A DNA stretch of 64,000 nt from Streptomyces sp. NBC_01689. GTDB lineage: Bacteria > Actinomycetota > Actinomycetes > Streptomycetales > Streptomycetaceae. The position numbers and the translations under genes are program-made. Positions 22,010 through 29,977 of the stretch are shown piece by piece. Location of the stretch: the NCBI RefSeq assembly GCF_036250675.1, contig NZ_CP109592.1, positions 4,588,001 through 4,652,000 on the forward strand. The letters are read 5' to 3'. The notes under the pieces are model-generated. The model had not been told where the DNA came from and searched no databases. It was given only the letters and a program-made list of their open reading frames with translations. The first letter of the stretch is position 1, and every line of letters starts with the position of its first letter.

Positions 22010-22051
22010 ATGACGACACATACGTGCACCCAGCAGTGGTGGGCCGCCTGA
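22010..22051 (+). CDS. trpS leader peptide with tandem Trp codons (13 aa)
   Basis: MTTHTCTQQWWAA then TGA. The two adjacent UGG codons (22037-22042) are the sensor: ribosomes stall there when charged tRNA-Trp is scarce, for example under indolmycin. The peptide overlaps strand 1 of the attenuator. A good Shine-Dalgarno is not obvious, so the mRNA may be leaderless. This matches the reported ribosome-mediated attenuation of the auxiliary Streptomyces trpRS1. Confidence 0.9.
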   Translation: MTTHTCTQQWWAA

Positions 22052-22110
22052 CGGCGGCCGTGCTCACGTATGTACCCAACGGCCGCCGCCCCGGCGGCCG
22101 TTTCTGTTTC
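22042..22110 (+). promoter_or_regulatory. Transcription attenuator of trpS
   Basis: Segment 1 GGCCGCC (22042-22048) pairs with segment 2 GGCGGCC (22053-22059). Segment 2 (22053-22060) can alternatively pair with segment 3 CGGCCGCC (22080-22087), the antiterminator. Segments 3 and 4 form the terminator AACGGCCGCC / GGCGGCCGTT (22078-22087 / 22093-22102) followed by TTTCTGTTTC. Classic mutually exclusive 1:2, 2:3, 3:4 design. Confidence 0.9.
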
Positions 22111-22166
22111 TCCCTCCTGGGGGCCGGCCGGCGGGCGCGGCGGCCTCGACCAGAGGGTGTGGAGAG

Positions 22167-23165
22167 ATGAAGCGGATCTTCAGCGGGGTCAAGCCGACCG
22201 GGCATCTGACGCTGGGGAACTACCTGGGGGCCGTACGCCGCTGGGCCGACGTCGATCAGCACCGGGCCGACGCCCTGTTCTGCATCGTCGATCTGCACGC
22301 GCTGACCGTGGACCACGATCCGGGACGGGTGCGCCGGCTCAGCAGGCAGGCGGCGACCCTGCTGCTGGCCGCGGGGCTCGATCCACAGCTGTGCACCGTC
22401 TTCGTGCAGAGCCATGTCGACGAGCACGCCCGGCTGTCGTACCTGCTGGAGTGCGTCGCCACCGACGGGGAGATGCGGCGGATGATCCAGTACAAGGAGA
22501 AGGCCGCGCGGGAACGGGAGCGGGGTGGGAGCGTACGGCTGTCGCTGCTGACCTATCCCGTGCTGATGGCGGCGGACATCCTGGCGTACGGGACCGACGA
22601 GGTGCCGGTCGGGGACGACCAGACACAGCATGTGGAACTGACCCGGGATCTCGCCGTGCGGTTCAACCAGCGCTACGGGCACACGTTCGCGGTGCCCCGG
22701 GCCACCCGCCCCGAGGTCGCCGCGCGGGTCATGAACCTCCAGGACCCGACGTCGAAGATGGGCAAGAGCGACGACGCGGGGCCGGGCGTCGTCTATCTGC
22801 TCGACGAGCCGGACGTCACGCGGAAGAAGATCATGCGTGCGGTGACGGACAGCGGGCAGGACGTCGTCCACGATCCGCGGGAGCGGCCGGGGGTCTCCAA
22901 CCTGCTGGAGATCCTCGCCGCCTGCGAGGGCACGGACCCGGAGACCCTGAGCGGTGCGTATCAGTCGTACGGAGCCCTGAAGAAGGACACCGCCGAGGCC
23001 GTGGTGGAACTCCTGCGGCCGCTGCGGGAACGGCACCGGCGGCTGTGCGTCGACCCCGGTTACGTGGAGGGTGTCCTGCGGGACGGCGCCGCCAGGGCCA
23101 GGGAGATGGCCAGACCCCGGGTGGACTCGGCGTACCGGGCGGTCGGGCTGCTGCCGGCGGGCTGA
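22167..23165 (+). CDS. trpS: Tryptophanyl-tRNA synthetase, auxiliary (indolmycin-resistant type)
   Basis: Class I synthetase that charges tRNA-Trp. 332 residues. The HIGH-type signature is TGHLTLGNY (11-19) and the KMSKS loop is KMGKS (197-201). Located behind a Trp-codon leader and attenuator, like the indolmycin-resistance synthetase trpRS1 of S. coelicolor, so expression should rise when Trp-tRNA charging is blocked. GGAG precedes the ATG. Resistance itself cannot be proven from sequence. A primary trpS is expected elsewhere. Confidence 0.93.
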   Translation: MKRIFSGVKPTGHLTLGNYLGAVRRWADVDQHRADALFCIVDLHALTVDHDPGRVRRLSRQAATLLLAAGLDPQLCTVFVQSHVDEHARLSYLLECVATDGEMRRMIQYKEKAARERERGGSVRLSLLTYPVLMAADILAYGTDEVPVGDDQTQHVELTRDLAVRFNQRYGHTFAVPRATRPEVAARVMNLQDPTSKMGKSDDAGPGVVYLLDEPDVTRKKIMRAVTDSGQDVVHDPRERPGVSNLLEILAACEGTDPETLSGAYQSYGALKKDTAEAVVELLRPLRERHRRLCVDPGYVEGVLRDGAARAREMARPRVDSAYRAVGLLPAG

Positions 23166-23171
23166 ACCGGC

Positions 23172-23197
23172 GGGGCCGGGCGGGTGTGCCCGGCCCC
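23172..23197. terminator. Terminator between trpS and proC
   Basis: GGGGCCGGG (23172-23180) / CCCGGCCCC (23189-23197) hairpin followed by TTC, between convergent genes. Confidence 0.7.
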
Positions 23198-23221
23198 TTC
23201 GCCGCTCGTGCCGCCGTGTCG

Positions 23222-24031
23222 CTAGCCGTTGCCGGAGGCCAGCTCGCGGCTGCGGTCGCGGGCGGCCTCCAGCGCGGCGATGAGGGCCGCGCGGACTCCG
23301 TGGTTCTCCAGTTCGCGGATCGCGTTGATCGTGGTGCCCGCGGGGGACGTCACGTTCTCGCGGAGCCGCACGGGGTGCTCCCCGCTGTCGCGGAGCATCA
23401 CGGCGGCGCCGATAGCGGACTGGACGATCAGGTCGTGGGCCTTGTCGCGGGGCAGCCCGAGCAGGATGCCGGCGTCCGTCATGGCCTCGACCAGGTAGAA
23501 GAAGTACGCGGGGCCCGAGCCGGAGAGGGCCGTGCACGCGTCCTGCTGGGACTCGGGGACCCGGAGCGTCTTGCCGACGGCGCCGAAGATCTCCTCGGTG
23601 TGGGTGAGGTGCTCCTCGGTGGCGTGGCTGCCGGCGGAGATGACGGACATGGCCTCGTCGACGAGGGCGGGGGTGTTCGTCATGACCCGCACCACCGGGG
23701 TGCCCGCGGTCAGCCGCTCCTCGAAGAACGAGGTGGGGATGCCGGCCGCGCCGCTGATGATCAGGCGGTCGGCGGGGAGGTGGGGGGCGAGTTCGTCGAG
23801 GAGGGTGCCCATGTCCTGCGGCTTGACCGTGAGGATCAGGATGTCGGCGTTCTTGGCGGCCTCGGCGTTGGTGACGGCCGTGACTCCGTGGCGCTCCTGG
23901 AGCTCCCTGGCGCGCTCGGGGCGGCGGGCCGTCACGAGGAGGTCGGCGGGGTCCCAGCCGGATCGGATCACTCCGCTCAGCAGGGCTTCGCCGATCTTTC
24001 CGGTACCGAGGACTGCGACTTTCTGGCTCAT
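23222..24031 (-). CDS. proC: Pyrroline-5-carboxylate reductase
   Basis: Last step of proline synthesis, NAD(P)H-dependent reduction of pyrroline-5-carboxylate. 269 residues. Rossmann motif VAVLGTGKIGEALLSG at the N-terminus; the family signature ALSGSGPAYFFYLVEAMTDAG is interrupted by no change; GLPRDKAHDL and the C-terminal VTSPAGTTINAIRELE are also present. Standard length. Convergent with trpS. Confidence 0.95.
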   Translation of the reverse strand: MSQKVAVLGTGKIGEALLSGVIRSGWDPADLLVTARRPERARELQERHGVTAVTNAEAAKNADILILTVKPQDMGTLLDELAPHLPADRLIISGAAGIPTSFFEERLTAGTPVVRVMTNTPALVDEAMSVISAGSHATEEHLTHTEEIFGAVGKTLRVPESQQDACTALSGSGPAYFFYLVEAMTDAGILLGLPRDKAHDLIVQSAIGAAVMLRDSGEHPVRLRENVTSPAGTTINAIRELENHGVRAALIAALEAARDRSRELASGNG

Positions 24032-24130
24032 GGTGCGGGTGCCCTCCAGGGGTGCGTCGTCCTGGGGTCATCCTCGCACCCGGGCGGTCGGGCGGGGCGG
24101 TCCGTCCGCTGGGCGGACGGACCCGGCCGG

Positions 24131-24967
24131 TCAGCGCGTGCGGCGCTTCAGGGTGGCGGCGCCGAGGAAGAGGACCAGGAGGGCGCAGCCCGCCACGATC
24201 AGGACGTCGCGGACGAAGCCGGCCGTCATGTCCGTATGCCTGAGGACCTCGTTCATCCCGTCGACGGCGTAGGACATGGGGAGCACGTCGGAGACCGCCT
24301 CCAGGGCCGGCTGCATGCTGGAGCGGGGTGCGAAGAGGCCGCACAGGAGCAGCTGGGGGAAGATCACCGCCGGCATGAACTGGACCGCCTGGAACTCGGA
24401 GGCCGCGAAGGCCGAGACGAAGAGGCCGAGGGCCGTGCCGAGGAGCGCGTCGAGCAGCGCGACGAGGAGCAGGAGCCACGGGGAGCCGGTGACGTCGAGG
24501 CCGAGGAACCAGACCGCGAGACCGGTGGCGAGGGCCGACTGGACGACGGCCAGGGCACCGAACGCGAGGGCGTAGCCGGCGATCAGGTCGCCCTTGCCGA
24601 GCGGCATGGCGAGGAGGCGTTCCAGCGTGCCGGAGGTGCGTTCGCGCAGGGTCGCGATGGAGGTGACCAGGAACATCGTGATCAGCGGGAAGATGCCGAG
24701 GAGCGAGGCGCCGATGGAGTCGAAGGTGCGCGGGCTGCCGTCGAAGACGTAGCGGAGCAGGACGAGCATCAGGCACGGGACGAGGATCATCAGCGCGATG
24801 GTGCGCGGGTCGTGGCGGAGCTGGCGCAGGACGCGTGCCGCGGTGGCCGTCGTGCGGGAAAGGCCGAGGGCGCTCGGCCGCGGGTCCCCTGTCGTGCTCC
24901 GGCTCGGGGCCGGGGCGGTGCCGTCGCCGGCGCTGGTGCCGGTGTCGGTGCTGGTGCCGGTGGTCAT
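24131..24967 (-). CDS. ABC-2 type exporter permease
   Basis: 278 residues from the ATG at 24967, which overlaps the ATPase stop as ATGA. About 45 N-terminal Thr/Gly/Ser-rich residues precede six membrane helices. RTSGTLERLLAMPLGKGDLIAGY is the ABC-2/DrrB hallmark loop. With the upstream ATPase it forms a DrrAB-like efflux exporter. Substrate unknown. Same strand and cotranscribed. Confidence 0.9.
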   Translation of the reverse strand: MTTGTSTDTGTSAGDGTAPAPSRSTTGDPRPSALGLSRTTATAARVLRQLRHDPRTIALMILVPCLMLVLLRYVFDGSPRTFDSIGASLLGIFPLITMFLVTSIATLRERTSGTLERLLAMPLGKGDLIAGYALAFGALAVVQSALATGLAVWFLGLDVTGSPWLLLLVALLDALLGTALGLFVSAFAASEFQAVQFMPAVIFPQLLLCGLFAPRSSMQPALEAVSDVLPMSYAVDGMNEVLRHTDMTAGFVRDVLIVAGCALLVLFLGAATLKRRTR

Positions 24968-25836
24968 CGGAGGGTCTCCTTGCGGGGCCTGTCCGCGGTC
25001 GCGTTCGCCTCGTCGACCAGGTGGAGGAAGGCGGCCTCGACGGTCTCGGAGCCCGTGCACTCGCGCAGGGCGTCGGGGGTGTCGTCGGCGAGGATCTCGC
25101 CGTCGCGCATCAGCAGGAGCCGGTGGCAGCGCTCGGCCTCGTCCATGACGTGGGAGGAGACGAGCAGGGTGGCGCCCCGGTCGGCGGCGATGGCGTCGAA
25201 GAGGGTCCACAGGTCGCGGCGCAGGACCGGGTCGAGGCCGACGGTGGGTTCGTCGAGGACGAGGAGTTCCGGGGTGCCGAGCAGGGCGACCGCGAGGGAG
25301 ACGCGGTTGCGCTGGCCGCCGGAGAGGTCCCCCGCGAGGGAGCCGGCGTGGGAGGTGAGGTCGACGTCGGAGATGGCGCGGGTGACGTGGTGGTCGCGGC
25401 GGTCGGCGGCCGCGCGTCCGGGGTCGAGGATCGCGGCGAAGTAGTCGAGGTTCTGGCGGACGGTCAGGTCGTCGTAGACGGAGGGGGCCTGGGTGACGTA
25501 GCCGATGCGGGAGCGGAGGGCCGCGTCGCCCGCCGGACGGCCGAGGACTTCGAGGGTGCCGGTCACGTGGGCCTGGGTGCCGACGGTGGACCGCATGAGC
25601 GTGGACTTGCCGCAGCCGGAGGGGCCGAGGAGTCCGGTGATCTGGCCGCGCGGTACGGAGAAGTCGAGGCCGCGCAGGACGGTGCGGGAGCCCCGTACGA
25701 CGGTGAGGCCCTCGGCGCGCACGGCCGGCTGGGGGTCGTGCGGGGCGTGGGCGGCGGTGGAAGGGGCGGAGGGGAGAGGAGAGGCAGAGGGGTCCGGGGG
25801 GTCGTCCGGGGAGGGCGCGTGCCGCGCAATATTCAT
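24964..25836 (-). CDS. ABC exporter ATP-binding protein (DrrA-like)
   Basis: 290 residues from the ATG at 25836. Walker A GPSGCGKST, Q-loop YVTQAPSVYD, signature LSGGQRNRVS, Walker B LLVLDEPTVGLDP and the switch His in SSHVMDEAE are all intact. The ATG lies inside a 32-bp palindrome and has no ribosome-binding site, so the transcript may be leaderless; a GTG at 25839 and a TTG at 25875 are alternatives. Partner permease overlaps downstream by 4 nt. Confidence 0.9.
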   Translation of the reverse strand: MNIARHAPSPDDPPDPSASPLPSAPSTAAHAPHDPQPAVRAEGLTVVRGSRTVLRGLDFSVPRGQITGLLGPSGCGKSTLMRSTVGTQAHVTGTLEVLGRPAGDAALRSRIGYVTQAPSVYDDLTVRQNLDYFAAILDPGRAAADRRDHHVTRAISDVDLTSHAGSLAGDLSGGQRNRVSLAVALLGTPELLVLDEPTVGLDPVLRRDLWTLFDAIAADRGATLLVSSHVMDEAERCHRLLLMRDGEILADDTPDALRECTGSETVEAAFLHLVDEANATADRPRKETLR

Positions 25837-25855
25837 CACGTGATGAATATTGCGC
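25824..25855. promoter_or_regulatory. 32-bp perfect palindrome over the ABC exporter start codon
   Basis: Each 16-bp half reads GCGCAATATTCATCAC, centred between 25839 and 25840. AT-rich against its surroundings and perfectly symmetric, as expected for a dimeric repressor (TetR, MarR or PadR type). No regulator gene lies next to it. Confidence 0.8.
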
Positions 25856-26134
25856 TCACGGGGCACGGCCGTCAAGCCCGGTCGCGTTCGACGGCGCAGG
25901 CGCGCGGGGGCGTGATCGGAAGAGGGCGTTCCGGCGTGTGGTGCGGGTGGTGCGCTTCCACGTTCACGCGCCGGTCACAGGGAGGGGCTGCGCGATCAAC
26001 TCCCGTTACCGACAATGGATTTCAGTGCGTGGTCATATGCCCACCGGCCGCTGGGCCGCGCCCGTACGTCGCCGTGCCCTCCCCCGGCGCGGCAGCCCAC
26101 GCGTCTGCCGCTCTCGACCGGAGGTGCTGTTGTG

Positions 26135-27556
26135 ATGCGCAAAGCCGATCTGTACGCGTCCCTCGTGGTGTTCCTCGTCGCGCTGCCCCTGTGTGTGGGG
26201 GTCGCCATAGCCTCCGGTGTGCCGGCCGAACTGGGCCTGGTGACCGGGATCGTCGGCGGGCTGGTCGCCGGGCTGCTGCCCGGCAGCAGCCTGCAGGTCA
26301 GCGGGCCGGCGGCCGGGCTGACCGTGCTGGTGTACGAGGCGGTGCAGACGTACGGACTGCCGGCCCTCGGCGTGCTGGTGCTCGGGGCCGGGCTGGTGCA
26401 GCTCGTGCTCGGCGCGTTACGGCTCGGGCGGTGGTTCCGGGCCGTGTCCGTGGCCGTGGTGCAGGGGATGCTCGCCGGGATCGGGCTCGTCCTGATCGCG
26501 GGCCAGGTGTACGCGCTGGGCGACACCGCCGCGCCCGCGAGCGGGCTCGGCAAGATCGCCGGGCTGCCCTCGCTGCCCGGGGCGGCCGATCCGGGGGCGC
26601 TCGCGGTCGGCGGCGCCACCGTGGCCGTGCTCCTGCTGTGGCCGCGGTGGCGGCGCGGGGCGCGGGTGGTGCCCGCGCCGCTGGTGGCGGTCGCGCTCGC
26701 GTCGGCGGCGACCGGCCTGTTGGACCTGCCCGTACGGCGGGTGACGGTGCACGGGCTGCTGGACTCCGTGCAGCCGCCGTCCCTGGCGGAGCTCGGACGG
26801 CTCACGGAAGTGGGCGTGCTGGGGACGGTGCTGGCCTTCGCGCTGATCGCTTCGGCCGAGTCGCTGTTCAGCGCGGCGGCCGTGGACCGGCTGCACCGGG
26901 GGCCGCGGACCGACTACGACCGCGAACTCATCGCGCAGGGCGCGGGGAACGCGGTGTGCGGGGTGCTCGGGGCGCTGCCGATGACCGCGGTGATCGTGCG
27001 GAGCGCGGCGAACGTGCGGGCGGGGGCGCGGACGAAGGCCTCCCGGGTGCTGCACGGCGTCTGGCTGCTGCTCTTCACCGCGGTGGTGCCCGGGGTCCTG
27101 GGGATCATTCCGGTGGCGGCGCTGGCGGGGCTGCTGGTGCACGCGGGCTGCAAGCTGGTGCCGGTGCGGGAGGTGCGGACGCTGTGGCGCGGGCACCGGG
27201 GCGAGGTCGTGGTGCTGGGGGTGACCGCGGTGGCGATCGTGGCCGGGAACCTCTTCGAGGGGGTGCTGATCGGGCTGGCGCTCGCCGTGGCCAAGACCGC
27301 GTGGGACATCAGTCATGTGCACGTGGAGACCGAGGACCGCGGGGACGCGGGGATGGTCGTACGGGTGATGGGGAACGCGACGTTCCTGCGGCTGCCGAAG
27401 CTGCTGGACGCCCTGGAGGCGCTGCCGCACGACCGTGACGTACGGCTGGAGCTGGGCGGCCTGCGGCACGTGGATCACGCGTGCGCGGCGGCCCTGGAGC
27501 GGTGGGCCGCCGCGCGGGATCACGAACGCGTCGCCACGATCACCAGCACGTCGTAG
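26135..27556 (+). CDS. SulP-family anion transporter
   Basis: 473 residues from the ATG at 26135 (GGAGG 10 nt upstream; a GTG at 26132 is equally possible). Starts MRKADLYASLVVFLVALPL, the SulP entry segment, with about 11-12 membrane helices and the conserved AESLFSAAAVDRLHRGPRTDYDRELIAQGAGN block. The C-terminal STAS domain is present but short (RLPKLLDALEALPHDRDVRLELGGLRHVDHACAAAL). Sulfate or bicarbonate are typical substrates; not resolved here. Its 3' end overlaps the convergent methyltransferase by 37 bp. Confidence 0.9.
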   Translation: MRKADLYASLVVFLVALPLCVGVAIASGVPAELGLVTGIVGGLVAGLLPGSSLQVSGPAAGLTVLVYEAVQTYGLPALGVLVLGAGLVQLVLGALRLGRWFRAVSVAVVQGMLAGIGLVLIAGQVYALGDTAAPASGLGKIAGLPSLPGAADPGALAVGGATVAVLLLWPRWRRGARVVPAPLVAVALASAATGLLDLPVRRVTVHGLLDSVQPPSLAELGRLTEVGVLGTVLAFALIASAESLFSAAAVDRLHRGPRTDYDRELIAQGAGNAVCGVLGALPMTAVIVRSAANVRAGARTKASRVLHGVWLLLFTAVVPGVLGIIPVAALAGLLVHAGCKLVPVREVRTLWRGHRGEVVVLGVTAVAIVAGNLFEGVLIGLALAVAKTAWDISHVHVETEDRGDAGMVVRVMGNATFLRLPKLLDALEALPHDRDVRLELGGLRHVDHACAAALERWAAARDHERVATITSTS

Positions 27557-28392
27557 ACCTCCTCGACCAGCCCGTCCGGGAACGCCTCCAGCAGGTGCGC
27601 CCGCTCCTCGGCGAGAAAGGCCCCCGTGCCCTCCTCGCCGAGGACAAGGAAGATCGAGTGGCTGGTGACGTTGGCGAGGTGGGTGTCGACGGGGACGCGG
27701 CGGCTCCAGCGCACGACGCGGTGGGCGTGGTCCGGGACGCGCGGAGCGCCCTCGAAGGCGAGCTCGACACGGGTGCCGGCCACGCCCTCCTTGCTGCCGG
27801 TGCCCCGCTTGCTGGCCTGCTCGTCCCCGAAGTACCGCTCGATACGGCGGGCCTGCGCCGCGATCCAGGGAACGTCGAGGGCGTCCGTGTTCCACCAGAG
27901 CGCGAGGGCGCCGCCGGGGCGCAGGACCCGGAGCGCCTCCGGCACGGAGCGGGCGGGGTCGGTCCAGTGCCAGGACTGGGCGTAGGTCAGGAAGTCGGCG
28001 CGGGCGTCCCCGAGCGGGAGGGCGTTGCCGTCGCCCCGGACGATCGGGGTGCCGGGGACGGCGCGGCGGAACTCGGCGGCCATGCCCGCGCCGGGCTCCA
28101 CGGCGAGGACGTGCGCGCCCCTCGCGCGCAGCAGCCTGGTGGCGATACCGGTGCCGGCCCCCACGTCGACCACCCGTGCGCCGGTGAGGGGGCGGCCGGC
28201 GAGCTCTTCGACCGTGTCGAAGAGGGCGGGCGGGTACGAGGGGCGGTTGGCGGCGTACTGGGCCGCGGCGGTGTTGAAGGAGTGGGCGCGGGTGGCGCGG
28301 GCGCGGATCCGGAATGCCGTGTCGGGATCGACGTCGGGGGTGGGATCTGCGTCGGGATGGGAGTCGGCGTCGGGGTGGGAGGAGGGGGTCAT
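27520..28392 (-). CDS. Class I SAM-dependent methyltransferase
   Basis: 290 residues from the ATG at 28392; a longer frame begins at 28428. SAM-binding motif I is VVDVGAGTGIATRLL, followed by the acidic VLAVEPGAGM and motif ALRVLRPGGALALWWN, the Methyltransf_11 type. The N-terminus has an Asp/Pro/His repeat (HPDADSHPDADPTPDVDPD). Methyl acceptor unknown. Convergent overlap with the SulP gene. Confidence 0.85.
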   Translation of the reverse strand: MTPSSHPDADSHPDADPTPDVDPDTAFRIRARATRAHSFNTAAAQYAANRPSYPPALFDTVEELAGRPLTGARVVDVGAGTGIATRLLRARGAHVLAVEPGAGMAAEFRRAVPGTPIVRGDGNALPLGDARADFLTYAQSWHWTDPARSVPEALRVLRPGGALALWWNTDALDVPWIAAQARRIERYFGDEQASKRGTGSKEGVAGTRVELAFEGAPRVPDHAHRVVRWSRRVPVDTHLANVTSHSIFLVLGEEGTGAFLAEERAHLLEAFPDGLVEEVYDVLVIVATRS

Positions 28393-28491
28393 GTGTTCAT
28401 GGTGGCGCGTGTCGCTGTGGGGGCACACGGGTTTTCGGCCCTGTCGCCAACACTGCGGAACGGGGGCTTCCGGTGCCGGGCGGGGGTGCCG

Positions 28492-28995
28492 TCAGGACCC
28501 TGGGGACCGGCGCTTCCTCGACGGGTTGCGGGTGCGGCCGCCGGACCGCCGGTCGTAACGCGCGCGGGCCGCCTCGTACTCCTCCCGGTGCAGTTTCTCG
28601 CCCGGGGCCTCGCTGAGGGAGCGGACGGAGTACGCGAGGAGGGTGCCGACGAAGCCGATGGCCAGCAGGCCCCGGAGGGAGGCCTGTCGGTCGGGGTCGG
28701 GGCGCTTGGAGAAGGCGTCCCAGGTGTGGCGGAAGGCGAGCGCGCTGCACACCGCGAACATGACGACCACCAGGATCGTCACCGGCCGGCCGACGTCCGC
28801 GATCGTCAGGCCCTGGTAGGCGAAGCGCAGCACGAAGCAGGCGGCCACCGCGGCGACGAGCGAGCCGACCGCCACACCGGCACGGCGGGCCGGGTAGCCG
28901 CCGTCGTGCTTCACCCAGGTCGTCCCGAAGAAGCGCAGGGGTTCGGGCTGGGGTCCCGCGGGGGTACCGGTGCCGTTCTCGGTCGTATCGCTCAC
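28492..28995 (-). CDS. Small membrane protein of unknown function
   Basis: 167 residues with three hydrophobic helices (about 40-62, 70-88, 108-125), an N-terminal soluble segment (LRFFGTTWVKHDGGYPARRAG) and a strongly basic C-terminus (GGRTRNPSRKRRSPGS). It has the look of a conserved Streptomyces hypothetical; no motif assigns a function. Confidence 0.65.
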   Translation of the reverse strand: MSDTTENGTGTPAGPQPEPLRFFGTTWVKHDGGYPARRAGVAVGSLVAAVAACFVLRFAYQGLTIADVGRPVTILVVVMFAVCSALAFRHTWDAFSKRPDPDRQASLRGLLAIGFVGTLLAYSVRSLSEAPGEKLHREEYEAARARYDRRSGGRTRNPSRKRRSPGS

Positions 28996-29070
28996 ACGTC
29001 GATTATCGCTCCGGTCACCGCGGGACCCGGCCTCGCCCGAACCGCTGCCGCTTCCCGGCCGGGATTCCGG

Positions 29071-29427
29071 TCAGGCGCAGGGTGCCGCGACGTAGCCGTC
29101 GCTGCCCGTCTTCACGTAGGCGTCGGAGACGAACTGGCCGTTGGCGATGTTGTCCCAGATGTTCGACGTCCCGTAGTACCCGCTGACGGTCTCGCCCGGG
29201 CACTGGCAGTAGATCGGTACGGACGAGCCCGCCGGCAGGGTGCGGACGATGGGATAGTGCGTGCCCGGGCCGCTGCGGACGTTCACGCTGGTGCCCGGTG
29301 CGATCGGATACGTCTTGAGCGTCGCAGTGCTCAGGGACTCCGCGTCCGCCACACCTCCCATCACCAGCGTGAAGGTGGCGGCGAGCCCTCCGGCCAGCAT
29401 GGCTCTCCTGCGTGTCAGAGTCTTCAT
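29071..29427 (-). CDS. Secreted SH3b-domain protein
   Basis: 118 residues. Tat/Sec-like signal peptide: MKTLTRRRAMLAGGLAATF, a hydrophobic core and a likely cleavage around ADA-ES (residues 28-30). The mature part is one SH3b domain: KTYPIAPGTSVNVRSGPGTH, a paired Cys at YCQCPGE, then NIWDNIANGQFVSDAYVKTG and a C-terminal Cys. Such domains bind peptidoglycan or serve as adhesion modules. A paralogue lies 22 bp upstream in the same direction. Confidence 0.85.
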   Translation of the reverse strand: MKTLTRRRAMLAGGLAATFTLVMGGVADAESLSTATLKTYPIAPGTSVNVRSGPGTHYPIVRTLPAGSSVPIYCQCPGETVSGYYGTSNIWDNIANGQFVSDAYVKTGSDGYVAAPCA

Positions 29428-29449
29428 TGCCTTGTTCGTCCCTTTCTGC

Positions 29450-29797
29450 TCAGGAACAGCGCGGCGCGATGTAGCCGTCGCTGCCGGTCTTCACGTACGC
29501 GTCCGAGACGTACTCGCCGTTGGCGATGTTGTCCCAGATGCTGGTGGTGCCGTACGGGCCGCTCACGGACTGGCCGGGGGTCTGACAGAAGATCGGTACA
29601 CGTGAGCCCTCGGACAGGACCCGCACGATGCGGTAGCCGGTGCCCGGGCCGCTGCGGACGTTCAGCACCGAGCCAGGTGCGATCGGGTAAGTAACCAGTC
29701 GGGCGACGTCGGTGTCGGCGGTCGCCGTCGCCGTTTCCCCGTTCCGGTTTTCCGTACTGGCGACGCTGTCCGTGCTTTCCATGCGCTCAACAGCCAT
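29450..29797 (-). CDS. SH3b-domain protein lacking a signal peptide
   Basis: 115 residues from the ATG at 29797. The C-terminal 75 residues are near-identical in plan to the neighbouring secreted paralogue (VLNVRSGPGTGYRIVRVLSE, SIWDNIANGEYVSDAYVKTG). Its N-terminus is polar and Thr/Glu-rich (MAVERMESTDSVASTENRN) with no hydrophobic stretch, so no classical export is seen. An upstream ATG at 29845 adds 16 polar residues and does not help. Probably a tandem duplicate that lost or replaced its signal. Confidence 0.8.
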   Translation of the reverse strand: MAVERMESTDSVASTENRNGETATATADTDVARLVTYPIAPGSVLNVRSGPGTGYRIVRVLSEGSRVPIFCQTPGQSVSGPYGTTSIWDNIANGEYVSDAYVKTGSDGYIAPRCS

Positions 29798-29977
29798 GAA
29801 GGCCTCCCCCGTCGAATGAGATGAATCAGATGGAGACAGGTGCATCAGGTGCGATCAGGAGAAGCACATGTGTGCGCCTGTCGCACGCGGAGGCTAGCAA
29901 GCCGCCTCGGGTTCGTACGAAGAATCGACTAGGCTCCGTGCGTCGCGCGCGCGGACGAACAGCACGGGGGTGGGTCC

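Noticed and set aside
21966..24776. Long minus-strand frame of 936 residues across trpS, proC and the ABC permease
   Set aside because: It is a shadow: GC-rich codons leave the opposite frames open. Arg/His/Pro-rich composition without motifs, and real genes with clear families occupy the region.
22070..25444. Plus-strand 1124-residue frame over the same block
   Set aside because: Crosses a known terminator, proC and both ABC genes in shadow frames; Gly/Arg/Ala-rich with no domain.
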